The translations under genes were made by a program, and so were the position numbers. Shown one piece after another: positions 26,684 through 35,560 of a stretch of DNA of 64,000 bases (positions within the stretch are counted from its first letter, which is position 1; each line of letters opens with the position of its first letter). The stretch is from positions 124,001-188,000 of the forward strand of contig RQOG01000035.1 of the NCBI GenBank assembly GCA_003854985.1, written 5' to 3'. The notes below the pieces were generated by a model. That model searched no databases, was not told the DNA's origin, and worked only from the letters and a program-made list of their open reading frames with translations. The stretch comes from Calditrichota bacterium. GTDB taxonomy: Bacteria; Calditrichota; Calditrichia; Calditrichales; Calditrichaceae.

Positions 26684-28156
26684 ATGAGCGCTCATAAAAC
26701 CGACGATTTAATTGGCAGTTATAAAATCATCAGTAAATTTGGCGAAGGCGGAATGGCCTATATCTATAAAGCCGCCCAGTCTTCTCTGAAGCGCGATGTG
26801 GTGATAAAACAACTTAAAGATCCCAACCGCGAAATCATCAACCGTTTTAAAAATGAAGCATTTCTGAGCGCATCATTTCATCATGAAAACCTTGTTACTA
26901 TTTATGATTTTATCTTCCTCAATAAAAATTATTACCTGGTGATGGAATATGTGGACGGCGAGGATTTAAGAACCATCATCGACCATGCCTCTCCTTTACC
27001 GGCGCATACCGCCTCTCTGATTGCTCTCGGCATTGCCCGTGGTCTTGAATATACCCATTCCCAGGGTATTATTCACAGGGACATTAAGCCAAGCAATATT
27101 CTTATTTCGCGCCAGGGCGATGTGAAACTGATTGATTTCGGGATTGCCAAGGATGACGTTTCCGCGAAACTGACGTTAACCGGAATGATCGTAGGCACAC
27201 CGGCTTATATGGCGCCTGAGCAGGCAAACGGCGATCCTCTTTCCGTACAAAGCGATCTTTTTTCGCTGGGTATTCTGCTCTATGAGATGCTAACCGGTGT
27301 GAAACCCTTTCTCGGCGAAAACAATACCGAAATTCTGGCCAGAATCGTACGCAACAAATATGTTTCTCCGGAACGCATCAATCCCGGTATACCGGTTGCC
27401 CTGCGCCGTATTGTTAAAAAAATTTTGCGGAAAGATCCGTTAAGGCGCTATCAGAACAGTACGGAACTGATTTACGATCTCGAAAAAGTTATCCCGTGGC
27501 AATTGCGAAGCCGGAAAAAGCAGATCATCGCCCGCATGTTGAGTCACCTGAACAAAGACCGGCCTATTTCGGCTACTACCATCGATATGAATGTTTATAC
27601 CGGACCGCAAACCTGGGCATGGAAATTATTCCGGTACAGTCTTTCCGCTGTTATCCTTTTTTGTCTTATCTTTCTCGGTTCGCAGTTTTCCGATAATCAC
27701 CTGGGACACATTAAACTCACCCTGCCGGAAAAAGATTATCTTGTGCAGATTGACAACCGGGTCGGTCAGCGGGCTGCTGAACAGGAAATGGTTATAGGTC
27801 CTCTGCTAAAAGGCACTCATTCCCTGCTTGTGCAGGATGAAGCCGGCGAGAATATCAGCTATGCCAGCCTGTTTATAACCCCGTCCGATACGGTGCGGAT
27901 GAAAATAGCGGCGCATACTTCAACCCTTCCTTCAACCATCAATATTAAAAGCGATCCCCCGGGCGCTTTGGTTAAAATGAACGGAGATACCGTCGGTTTT
28001 ACGCCGGTTAACCAGTTTTTTGCGCTGCCCGGTAAGGTAACGATTGAATTGTCCAAAGAAGGGAAAAAAACATTCACGGATACATTACACATACGCGCCG
28101 GAAAACAATACGATATGAATTTTAAGTTGTCAAAAGCGGATGCGGATCGATTCTAA
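26684..28156 (+). CDS. Hanks-type Ser/Thr kinase with PEGA domain
   Basis: 490 residues. Kinase domain about 13-275: glycine loop FGEGGMAYIY, Lys42 in VVIKQL, catalytic HRDIKPSN (131-138) and DFG at 151-153. A single transmembrane helix follows at about 310-335, and the outer part ends in a PEGA domain (INIKSDPPGALVKMNGDTVG, about 425-485). All catalytic residues are present. PEGA domains in bacteria are often wall- or surface-facing, so signal sensing across the inner membrane is likely. The substrate is unknown. A leader with competing hairpins lies upstream. Confidence 0.93.
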   Translation: MSAHKTDDLIGSYKIISKFGEGGMAYIYKAAQSSLKRDVVIKQLKDPNREIINRFKNEAFLSASFHHENLVTIYDFIFLNKNYYLVMEYVDGEDLRTIIDHASPLPAHTASLIALGIARGLEYTHSQGIIHRDIKPSNILISRQGDVKLIDFGIAKDDVSAKLTLTGMIVGTPAYMAPEQANGDPLSVQSDLFSLGILLYEMLTGVKPFLGENNTEILARIVRNKYVSPERINPGIPVALRRIVKKILRKDPLRRYQNSTELIYDLEKVIPWQLRSRKKQIIARMLSHLNKDRPISATTIDMNVYTGPQTWAWKLFRYSLSAVILFCLIFLGSQFSDNHLGHIKLTLPEKDYLVQIDNRVGQRAAEQEMVIGPLLKGTHSLLVQDEAGENISYASLFITPSDTVRMKIAAHTSTLPSTINIKSDPPGALVKMNGDTVGFTPVNQFFALPGKVTIELSKEGKKTFTDTLHIRAGKQYDMNFKLSKADADRF

Positions 28157-28266
28157 CCAATGATGCCCGCCAAGCGCCTGCCTGATTATTAACTTTTCCA
28201 TTTAACACATTATTTTTGTAAATTGCGGCTTTTTAAAAACATAACAATTATTTAAACCGGGAAGCA

Positions 28267-29535
28267 ATGAAACAATTTAAACGCATCAAGGGAACCCAGG
28301 ATATTCTGCCACCGGAAAGCAGACAATGGGCGGCACTGGAAAACCTCATCCACGAAATAATGGAACGGTATAATTTCCATGAAATCCGGACGCCTGTATT
28401 TGAACAAACGGAATTATTCGCCAGAGGAATCGGCCAGTTAACGGATATCGTATCCAAGGAAATGTATTCCTTTCAGGATCGCGGAAAAAAACAGATTACA
28501 TTAAAGCCGGAAATGACCGCGCCGGTGATGAGAGCTTTTATCGAAAACAAAATGTATGCCCAGCAGCCCATACATAAACTGTATTACATCGCGTCTTTGT
28601 TCAGGCAGGAAAAACCGCAGGCCGGACGATTACGCCAGTTCCACCAGTTTGGCGCTGAAACCATCGGCAGTGCTGACCCGGCCGCCGATATCGAAATGAT
28701 TGATCTGGCGGTTGCTATTTACAAAAAAACCGGCCTAAAAGATCTACAACTGTCTATTAATTCCGTCGGCGATCCTTTATGCCGTAATCGTTTTCGCAAG
28801 ATTTTACAGGATTATATCCGGCCGAATCTTAACCTTTACTGCGAAGACTGCAAAAAACGGTTCGAGACCAATCCCATGCGTATCCTGGACTGTAAGAATG
28901 AATCCTGCATCAAACTGAATGAGCAGGCGCCCAAATTGACCGATTATCTTTGCGATGGCTGCGCTGAACATTATAAACAACTGAAATCGGGTTTGGATAA
29001 TTTAGGTATTGCCTACCGGGAAAATCCATACCTGGTAAGAGGCCTTGATTATTATACGCGGACGGTGTTCGAAATAACAAGCGGCGCTTTAGGAGCTCAA
29101 AATGCCGTCTGCGGCGGCGGCCGATATGACCTGCTGGCGGAAGAATTAGGCGGTATGCCCACGCCGGCAACCGGATTTGCCGCGGGTATGGAGCGCCTTC
29201 TGCTGGTGCTGCAAAGTCAGCAAATCGACATGGCGGAAACGACCGGACTGGATGTTTTTATCATAGGCATGGAAAATGACGCCCGGCCGATTATAGACAA
29301 AACGCTTTTAAAATTAAGAAACGCGGGATACCGCTGCGACCAGGATTTACTTAAGCGCAGCATTAAAGCCCAGATGCGGGAAGCCAACCGCCAGGCCGCC
29401 CGATACGTTCTTATTATCGGTGAAAACGAATTGAATTCCGGTAAATTTGCCGTTAAAGACATGAGCAACGGCATTCAGACAGAAATTAAATTTGAAGACA
29501 TTGAAAATTTTTTAGAACAACAAAAATTGATCTAA
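28267..29535 (+). CDS. hisS: Histidyl-tRNA synthetase
   Basis: Class II aminoacyl-tRNA synthetase charging tRNA-His. N-terminal RIKGTQDILP, motif 2 region (LYYIASLFRQEKPQAGRLRQFHQFGAE), the histidine-specific LVRGLDYYTRT, and motif 3 (GMERLLLVL) are present, and the C-terminal anticodon-binding domain (LDVFIIGME) follows. The length of 422 is typical. A CxxC-type pair of cysteine clusters (CEDCKKRF... and CDGCAEH) in the insertion domain is seen in some bacterial HisRS. GGGAAG precedes the ATG. Confidence 0.97.
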   Translation: MKQFKRIKGTQDILPPESRQWAALENLIHEIMERYNFHEIRTPVFEQTELFARGIGQLTDIVSKEMYSFQDRGKKQITLKPEMTAPVMRAFIENKMYAQQPIHKLYYIASLFRQEKPQAGRLRQFHQFGAETIGSADPAADIEMIDLAVAIYKKTGLKDLQLSINSVGDPLCRNRFRKILQDYIRPNLNLYCEDCKKRFETNPMRILDCKNESCIKLNEQAPKLTDYLCDGCAEHYKQLKSGLDNLGIAYRENPYLVRGLDYYTRTVFEITSGALGAQNAVCGGGRYDLLAEELGGMPTPATGFAAGMERLLLVLQSQQIDMAETTGLDVFIIGMENDARPIIDKTLLKLRNAGYRCDQDLLKRSIKAQMREANRQAARYVLIIGENELNSGKFAVKDMSNGIQTEIKFEDIENFLEQQKLI

Positions 29536-29754
29536 GATGTTTCTAAGGCTGTTGACTTAAACATTTGACGGGAAATTCACAGACTGAATGATCATCCCGG
29601 GATTTTAAGGAATAGAATTTATTATGTATTTCCCTTGCAGATATTTGGTATATTTTAAGTCATATTACAGTTTTCAGAAATATAAATATCTGTTTTACCA
29701 ATATACGGACGCAGTAACCGAATAAGCTTTTTAAAATTTAAAATAAAGTTTAGC

Positions 29755-31536
29755 ATGAAATCCGACTGGAAAAAAACTTTTCGTGATTTGCAGATTAAAA
29801 GCCTGCAAACGTTGTACAAACTCGATATTCCCGGCGACTTATATCTGTTATTTTTAGCCGGGATGACCGGCGTGCTGACAGGCTTTGGCGCTTATCTGCT
29901 GAATGTTATCATCAATACCGTTCATTTCGTTCTTTATAATCAGGGCGGCGCCGATCTGATTGCCGCGCCCGTAATGAATTATTTACGAATATTATTTCCG
30001 GCTTTTGGCGGCCTGCTTGTGGGTTTGCTGATCTATTACTTTTCACCCGAAGTTAAGGGACACGGCATACCCGGCGTTATGGATGCCGTTGTCAACAAAG
30101 GCGGTGTGATCCGGAGAAGAGTGGCGGCGCTTACATCCATAAATTCCGGATTAACGCTTGGATCGGGCGGATCGGCCGGGAAAGAAGGACCGATTGTTCA
30201 GGTTGGCGCGGCTATCGGCTCCGGGATTGGGCAGTTTTTTAAGGTTTCTCAAAGCCAGCTTAAAATTTTAGTGGGCTGCGGAGCCGCCGCCGGACTAGCC
30301 GCCGTTTTTAACGCCCCGATCGGCGGGGTAATTTTTGCCATTGAAGTTATTTTAGCCGATTTCAGCCTGACCGCTTTTACGCCGATTGTTATTTCTTCGG
30401 TAATCGCCACCGCTATATCGCGTTACATGATTGGTTCCAGTCCCCTGTTCGCCATACCAACCTATGCCCTGAACAGCCCCCTGGAATTTCCGCTCTACCT
30501 GACCATGGGACTTTTAGGCGGTGCGCTGTCGGTATTTTTTATCAAAACCCTTTATAGTATCGAAGATGTTTTTGAACAAAAAATCGATATGCCTTTTATC
30601 GTAAAACCGGTGATCGGCGGCCTGCTGACCGGTATTTTGGCATTTAAATTTCCCGAGTTGTACGGTTTTGATGATTCCGCCACACACAGCGCCCTGACAG
30701 GACATCATGAAGTTTATCTTCTGCTGATACTTATGCTGGCTAAAATACTGGCAACGTCTTTTACCCTGGGATCGGGTTCAACCGGTGGATTGTTTACGCC
30801 TTCTTTGTTTATCGGCGCCATGTTTGGCGCAGCCTTCGGCGCTATCGCCGGATATATCTTCCCGGATTTTACCGCTCCGCCGGGCGCCTATGCCCTGGTT
30901 GGCATGGGTGTGGTGGTCGCAGGTACGGTTCATGCGCCTCTGTCCGCCCTGATTATGATTTTTGAAGTCACGGGCGATTATAAAATTATTCTGCCGCTTA
31001 TGCTAGGCACCGTAACTTCAACCCTGACAGCGCGCTGGATGAAAAAAGAATCGATTTATACCATGAAAATATCCCTGTTTTCCAACCGGCTGGAAGGCGG
31101 ACGTAATATGGATATTCTGCAAAACCATAGGATAAATTCACTGATAAGAACAGATATCCCCATCATCCAGGAATCAACCGGGTTTGATGAAATTCTTAAT
31201 GACCTGATGGAGTCATCCTATTCCACTTTTCCCGTAGTTAACAAAAAGAACCATGTTACCGGAATTATCGCCCTGCGCGATTTACGACCCGTATTATTTG
31301 ACCGCGATGTGGCTCCTCTTTTGCTGGCTACCGATATCATGAGCGAAAATATTTTTGTTCTGCATCCCCAGGATACGCTGGCCGATGCCCTGCGCAAAAT
31401 GGAGATGGATGACCGGGATCTGCTGCCGGTGGTGGATTCCAGGGAAAAAATGAATTATCTGGGCGTTGTGTCCAAGGAACAGATTCTGGATAAATACACC
31501 AAGGAAAATTTTTTACTGTCGGATACCGGAGACTAA
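29755..31536 (+). CDS. CLC-family chloride channel/antiporter with CBS domains
   Basis: 593 residues. The polytopic CLC part (about 25-445) shows the selectivity motifs GHGIPGV, GSGGSAGKEGPIVQ and GSGSTGGLFTPSLFIGAMFG. Two CBS modules follow (about 465-520 and 530-590), which may bind adenine nucleotides and regulate. The usual gating glutamate region is GKEGP (Glu present). Whether it is a channel or a Cl-/H+ exchanger cannot be read with confidence. It is followed at 3 bp by the methyltransferase gene, so the two are co-translated. Confidence 0.93.
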   Translation: MKSDWKKTFRDLQIKSLQTLYKLDIPGDLYLLFLAGMTGVLTGFGAYLLNVIINTVHFVLYNQGGADLIAAPVMNYLRILFPAFGGLLVGLLIYYFSPEVKGHGIPGVMDAVVNKGGVIRRRVAALTSINSGLTLGSGGSAGKEGPIVQVGAAIGSGIGQFFKVSQSQLKILVGCGAAAGLAAVFNAPIGGVIFAIEVILADFSLTAFTPIVISSVIATAISRYMIGSSPLFAIPTYALNSPLEFPLYLTMGLLGGALSVFFIKTLYSIEDVFEQKIDMPFIVKPVIGGLLTGILAFKFPELYGFDDSATHSALTGHHEVYLLLILMLAKILATSFTLGSGSTGGLFTPSLFIGAMFGAAFGAIAGYIFPDFTAPPGAYALVGMGVVVAGTVHAPLSALIMIFEVTGDYKIILPLMLGTVTSTLTARWMKKESIYTMKISLFSNRLEGGRNMDILQNHRINSLIRTDIPIIQESTGFDEILNDLMESSYSTFPVVNKKNHVTGIIALRDLRPVLFDRDVAPLLLATDIMSENIFVLHPQDTLADALRKMEMDDRDLLPVVDSREKMNYLGVVSKEQILDKYTKENFLLSDTGD

Positions 31537-31539
31537 AGC

Positions 31540-32313
31540 GTGCTGCCGCTTACAAAAAAACAGATTCAGGAGCTTGCGTCCCTGAAAATAAAAAAATACA
31601 GGGACCGGCAGGGTTTATACATTATCAGCGGTTTGAATACCGTAGAACAATGCGTGAGCGGCCCCTATTTAAAAATCAATAAGGTCGTTATTGAAAATGG
31701 CAGGGAACCTCTGCTGAAATCAATTAAATTGCCCGGCCATGCGATTATTCAAACCTGTTCAGCAAAAGATTTTAAAAAGATCAGTGATGAAAACACGCCG
31801 CAGGGAATTCTGCTTGTCGTTCAAAAACCCGATATTGATAAAAAACGGTGGTATGATTCGCCATCGGATATTTTGTATTTACACGAAATCAACGATCCCG
31901 GAAACCTGGGCGCTATTTTCCGTACCGCTCTCTGGTACGGCATAAAAACCATCCTGCTGAGCGGTAATTCCGCCGATCCTTATCAGCCTAAAGTAGCCCG
32001 CTCCTCCGCAGGGAGCATTACCTATCTTAAAATTATAGAAAATGTCCATCCGGAATGGTTATCATCGCTTAAAGAAAAAAATGTGTTGTTTATCGGCACC
32101 GATTTAAAAAGTGGTCAGCCACCGGAAAAGATCGCACAAAAAATTGACAAACCCTGGCTTTTAATGATGGGCAGCGAGGCTCACGGACTTAATGCCGGTC
32201 TGCTTCGTTTATGCGATCATATCATTTCGATTTCAGGAAAAGGAATAGGAGAATCGCTTAACCTGGCGGTTTCGGCCGGTATTTGTCTGCATATTCTTAC
32301 CAATAAACCATGA
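31540..32313 (+). CDS. TrmH/SpoU-family RNA 2'-O-methyltransferase
   Basis: 257 residues with GTG start at 31540. The SPOUT fold is marked by NDPGNLGAIFRTALWYG (motif 1), GSEAHGLN (motif 2) and GIGESLNLAVSAGICLH (motif 3), which form the trefoil-knot AdoMet site. The N-terminal RNA-binding (SpoU-substrate-binding) domain is present (QGLYIISGLNTVEQC). The target (23S rRNA or tRNA) is not deducible. Confidence 0.92.
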   Translation: MLPLTKKQIQELASLKIKKYRDRQGLYIISGLNTVEQCVSGPYLKINKVVIENGREPLLKSIKLPGHAIIQTCSAKDFKKISDENTPQGILLVVQKPDIDKKRWYDSPSDILYLHEINDPGNLGAIFRTALWYGIKTILLSGNSADPYQPKVARSSAGSITYLKIIENVHPEWLSSLKEKNVLFIGTDLKSGQPPEKIAQKIDKPWLLMMGSEAHGLNAGLLRLCDHIISISGKGIGESLNLAVSAGICLHILTNKP

Positions 32314-32326
32314 GGTGATTTTAAAA

Positions 32327-33154
32327 TTGAATAACAAAATACAGCAGGACAATAATCATAAAAAATATCCCGAACCATTGGAAGCGCTGATGCTGATAGC
32401 CGCCATTGTGTTCGGAATATTTATCCTGGTTCTGTCTTATACGCTCGTTTTCGGCGATATGGAACAACCTGAAATGACCATGAATCAGGCCAGGTATATT
32501 TATATTTTCGCCGGCAGCCTGTTTTTTATCATTCCTTATTTTTATGGCAGATCCAGGCAATATGAGGTTAAAGAATTATTCCGTCTGAATCCGGTTCCTT
32601 ACGAAACCCTGATTATAAGCGTTTTATTCGGATTGTCTTTGTCTGTTCTCGGCGACGAATTAGACCGGTTAATTGCCCTGATTATACCGGTGCCGGACTG
32701 GCTTAAGGAGCAGTTAAAACCGCTCGAGGCAACTAATTTTATCGAGTGGACCCTGGTTATTTTAGGCGCGGTTATCGTAGCTTCCGTTTCGGAAGAAGGT
32801 CTGTTCCGGGGATTTTTCCAGGTTACCCTGGAAAAGAAAGGCGATGTTACCCGGGCGGTAACTCTGTCGGCGATCACCTGGACGCTGGTTCATGCAAATC
32901 CCTACTGGGCCATTCAGATTTTTGTCACAGGCGTTTTTATCGGCTTTCTTTCCTGGCGCACCAATTCTATTTATCCGCCTATCATCGTGCATGCTCTGAA
33001 TAATATTATTGCCCTGCTTTATCTGAACGCCGCTACCGAAACCCCGATTGAGTGGTATGAATGGCATGGCCATGTTTCACCGTTAATCCTGCTGCCCGCC
33101 GCCGCCATTTTATACTGGTCTGTCAGACAACTGAATATCATTCATCGCAGGTAA
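32327..33154 (+). CDS. CPBP-family intramembrane protease (CAAX/ABI-like)
   Basis: About 275 residues, 7-8 hydrophobic segments. Motifs of the CPBP family are EEGLFRGFF (EExxxR, catalytic Glu), WTLVHANPYW (second conserved His) and VHALNN (third). I prefer the TTG at 32327 because GAGGTG lies 9 bases upstream; a GTG at 32315 would overlap that site. It closely follows the methyltransferase. Its 3' end overlaps the convergent SatD gene by 17 bases. Substrates of bacterial members are mostly unknown. Confidence 0.85.
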   Translation: MNNKIQQDNNHKKYPEPLEALMLIAAIVFGIFILVLSYTLVFGDMEQPEMTMNQARYIYIFAGSLFFIIPYFYGRSRQYEVKELFRLNPVPYETLIISVLFGLSLSVLGDELDRLIALIIPVPDWLKEQLKPLEATNFIEWTLVILGAVIVASVSEEGLFRGFFQVTLEKKGDVTRAVTLSAITWTLVHANPYWAIQIFVTGVFIGFLSWRTNSIYPPIIVHALNNIIALLYLNAATETPIEWYEWHGHVSPLILLPAAAILYWSVRQLNIIHRR

Positions 33155-33803
33155 CGGGAAACTTTTCCGGATCGTAATAACGCAGTATAAAATGCAGAGA
33201 ATTTTCGGCTTGTAAAACATCGATTGCATTGGAGTTATGCAGTGAATCCCAGACGGCTTGGGCCGACACGCCTTCTTCGGCGGCAACCCGTTCATAGGTA
33301 CCTAATTCCTTATATTTCCAGTAACGGGTGTAATTAACATCGCTCCAGCGTCTTTTTATGGCGTAAATCAACTGATAAATTGTGTTTACGGCAATATCAT
33401 ACGTTTCAAATCCGGTTTCCACAAACACGGATGATTTTTTCTTTTTTGCCATTTGAAGAGCGGCATTGGCTTTATGAAATGCCGGGCCGTCCATTTCGAT
33501 TGGAATATTGCTACCCATTTTGTGAATCTTGCCATAACCGACGCCATAACGCAGCCGCAACGGAAAAATCAATTGTTCAAATTTCATCATCACCTGGTGC
33601 ACGTCGGCCAGATTTTTCAGCACGCCCTGAAATTCATCCCCTTTGGTAATCATGAACGGAGCGTCTATGATATCCCTGAAATTATCATTTATCTGCACGA
33701 TTGCATTTTTAAGATAGAGCTGCCATTCATGCCGTTCATAGACCTGCATCTTCCTGGAAGCGGTAATATCTGCGATAATTACGGTATAATCAGTCATCGT
33801 CAA
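33138..33803 (-). CDS. SatD-family protein
   Basis: 221 residues. The layout (VIIADITASRKM near the N-terminus, TKGDEFQGV in the middle, RLRYGVGYGKIH, then MDGPAFHKANAAL) matches the SatD family, named from an acid-tolerance locus of Streptococcus mutans. The order Asp-...-GDEF-...-G(V/I)GYG also resembles a class III nucleotide-cyclase-like core, although this is a resemblance and not proof. The C-terminal third has a helix-turn-helix-like segment (YERVAAEEGVSAQAVWDSL). The start ATG overlaps the stop of the upstream gene by 4 bases. Confidence 0.75.
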   Translation of the reverse strand: MTMTDYTVIIADITASRKMQVYERHEWQLYLKNAIVQINDNFRDIIDAPFMITKGDEFQGVLKNLADVHQVMMKFEQLIFPLRLRYGVGYGKIHKMGSNIPIEMDGPAFHKANAALQMAKKKKSSVFVETGFETYDIAVNTIYQLIYAIKRRWSDVNYTRYWKYKELGTYERVAAEEGVSAQAVWDSLHNSNAIDVLQAENSLHFILRYYDPEKFPVTCDE

Positions 33804-34348
33804 TCCCAGACAATTTGATATTCCACGGAAATATCGGTTTTGTCTTCCAGGCTTATACGGACATTTTTAGCGCCGCACATACTACAGCCTTCATCCAGAA
33901 AAGCCATTTCGCTGAGACGCACGGATTCAATATACGGCTGGCCATAATTGATCCTGGCTAAATGCGTTTTGGCATCCATCTGCACAACGGTCATTTCTCC
34001 CAACCCGATCAGGATATCGCGCACACGGGACATTTGCTGAAGAAACTGAGAGGCGTTTTTACTGTCTATATATATCTGGAAATACCGCGGAAGAAGCGTC
34101 CGGGCATTGTATTGCCCGACTTCATAAAATTTTGAAACATCATTTTTAAAATAATCGCTCAGCAACAGTTCATCAATTTCCTTAAGAAGGATTTCCGGAT
34201 ATTCGTTGGAGATTATTACCGGCTGATGAAAATGATCTTTATCTTCCGCATTTAATTTTTGATAAAACAAATCCAGCGTATCCTTGCCGAATTTATTATC
34301 GATATAATCATAGCGGGATAGAATAACCAACCCTTTTATTCCGCTCAT
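33800..34348 (-). CDS. Possible DUF2378/heme-NO-binding-like sensor protein
   Basis: 182 residues. The N-terminus MSGIKGLVILSRYDYIDNKFG, a helical stretch with FYEVGQYNART, an LGE-V-Q motif and the final CSMCGAKNVRISLEDK...VEYQIVW follow the layout of the DUF2378/TIGR02265 and V4R/HNOB-type small-molecule-binding folds (G..C...W end). I have no exact family match. If right, it would be a ligand sensor; a proximal heme His cannot be assigned with confidence. It is translationally coupled to the SatD gene. Confidence 0.45.
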   Translation of the reverse strand: MSGIKGLVILSRYDYIDNKFGKDTLDLFYQKLNAEDKDHFHQPVIISNEYPEILLKEIDELLLSDYFKNDVSKFYEVGQYNARTLLPRYFQIYIDSKNASQFLQQMSRVRDILIGLGEMTVVQMDAKTHLARINYGQPYIESVRLSEMAFLDEGCSMCGAKNVRISLEDKTDISVEYQIVWD

Positions 34349-34362
34349 TTTAAGCTCCGGAG

Positions 34363-35532
34363 TTAGTTTTTAAATTTAGTTATTTCCTGATAAATCAATT
34401 CATCATTTTTTAATGGTGAAATTCCCTGGGCAAATCCCGGCGTACCTCCTCCTTTAAGCTCTAAATCCCGTCCTTTTTCATTCAGAAATTTGACGGTGTC
34501 AAAGTGTTCCGGCGAGGGCGCCGTTAAATAGAACCGGTCGCCGCAAAGTCCCACGGCAACAAGTTTATGTTCACCGGATAATTGACGGGCGATTTCCATA
34601 ACATCTTCCGTCGGCAGATCGTCGCGCCGGAATATAAGACGCTTATTTCCGCCCGTTTCAGCGGCAATTTTAATTACCTGGCTGTCTATATATTCCTTCC
34701 GGTAAAACTGCATCTGCTTAGTTGTCCGGGATATATCCGATTTGAGCATTTCTATCCTGGAAATTATTTTAGCCGGTTCCGTTTGCAGTTCCTGTTTTAA
34801 AGCGTTTTCCCATGCGGCCAGACTGCGGATATACTCATCGGCCCGTGCTCCGATAAAGGCCTGAACCCTGATGTTGCCTCTTATTTTTTCCAGGCCGCTG
34901 ATTTTGATATAGCCTATTTCCGCCGTATTACCAACGTGGATTCCGCCGCAGGCCGAGTAATCCATTTTTTCTATTTCCACAATCCGCAGATTCTTCCAGT
35001 CGCCGGCCGGTTTTCTCAATGGTAACTGTGCGATCTCATCCCGTGAAACGAAATAGTTTTTAACCGGCTGAGCTTCCCTGATGAGCCTGTTCGCCTTATC
35101 CTCGATATCCGCTAGCTGATCCTGACCGGGCAGGCCGCCATCAACTTCTATCAACGTGTATTTTTCGCCGAGATGCACCGATACGGTACGAAATCCATAT
35201 TCTTCCAGGACATACGACAACAAATGCTGACCGGTATGCTGCTGCATGTTATAATATCGTCTGGGCCATTCCAGTTCAACCTCACATGGCGCGCCGGATT
35301 CTGGCTGATCATTGCCTTCCAGATGATACCAGATTTCATTTTCCTCTACCTTTATCTCCTGAACCTTTTTACCGTTGATCTTGCCCTGATCCGCCGATTG
35401 CCCTCCGCCGCCGGGATAAAGCAGGCTCCGGTCCAGGGAGAACCAGAATTTATCCTGAATAATCTTTGACTGCTTTACAACCGCTGAACAGGATTTTAAA
35501 TAAGGTTCCGTATAATAAAGCTTTTCAGTCAT
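34363..35532 (-). CDS. AlaX-like tRNA-editing protein with DHHA1 domain
   Basis: About 389 residues. The N-terminal AlaRS-editing fold carries the zinc motifs QHTGQHLL (HxxxH) and CGGIHVGNTAEIG (CxxxH). The C-terminal DHHA1 domain ends with LKGGGTPGFAQG. No aminoacylation domain is present, so it should hydrolyse mischarged (Ser/Gly) tRNA-Ala. I place the start at 35532, or ATG 35538; an ATG at 35637 would overlap the preceding gene and add a segment foreign to the family. It sits between the desulfurase-like and the sensor-like genes. Confidence 0.88.
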   Translation of the reverse strand: MTEKLYYTEPYLKSCSAVVKQSKIIQDKFWFSLDRSLLYPGGGGQSADQGKINGKKVQEIKVEENEIWYHLEGNDQPESGAPCEVELEWPRRYYNMQQHTGQHLLSYVLEEYGFRTVSVHLGEKYTLIEVDGGLPGQDQLADIEDKANRLIREAQPVKNYFVSRDEIAQLPLRKPAGDWKNLRIVEIEKMDYSACGGIHVGNTAEIGYIKISGLEKIRGNIRVQAFIGARADEYIRSLAAWENALKQELQTEPAKIISRIEMLKSDISRTTKQMQFYRKEYIDSQVIKIAAETGGNKRLIFRRDDLPTEDVMEIARQLSGEHKLVAVGLCGDRFYLTAPSPEHFDTVKFLNEKGRDLELKGGGTPGFAQGISPLKNDELIYQEITKFKN

Positions 35533-35560
35533 CAGCATACCCGCTGCATTTTTTCCATAC

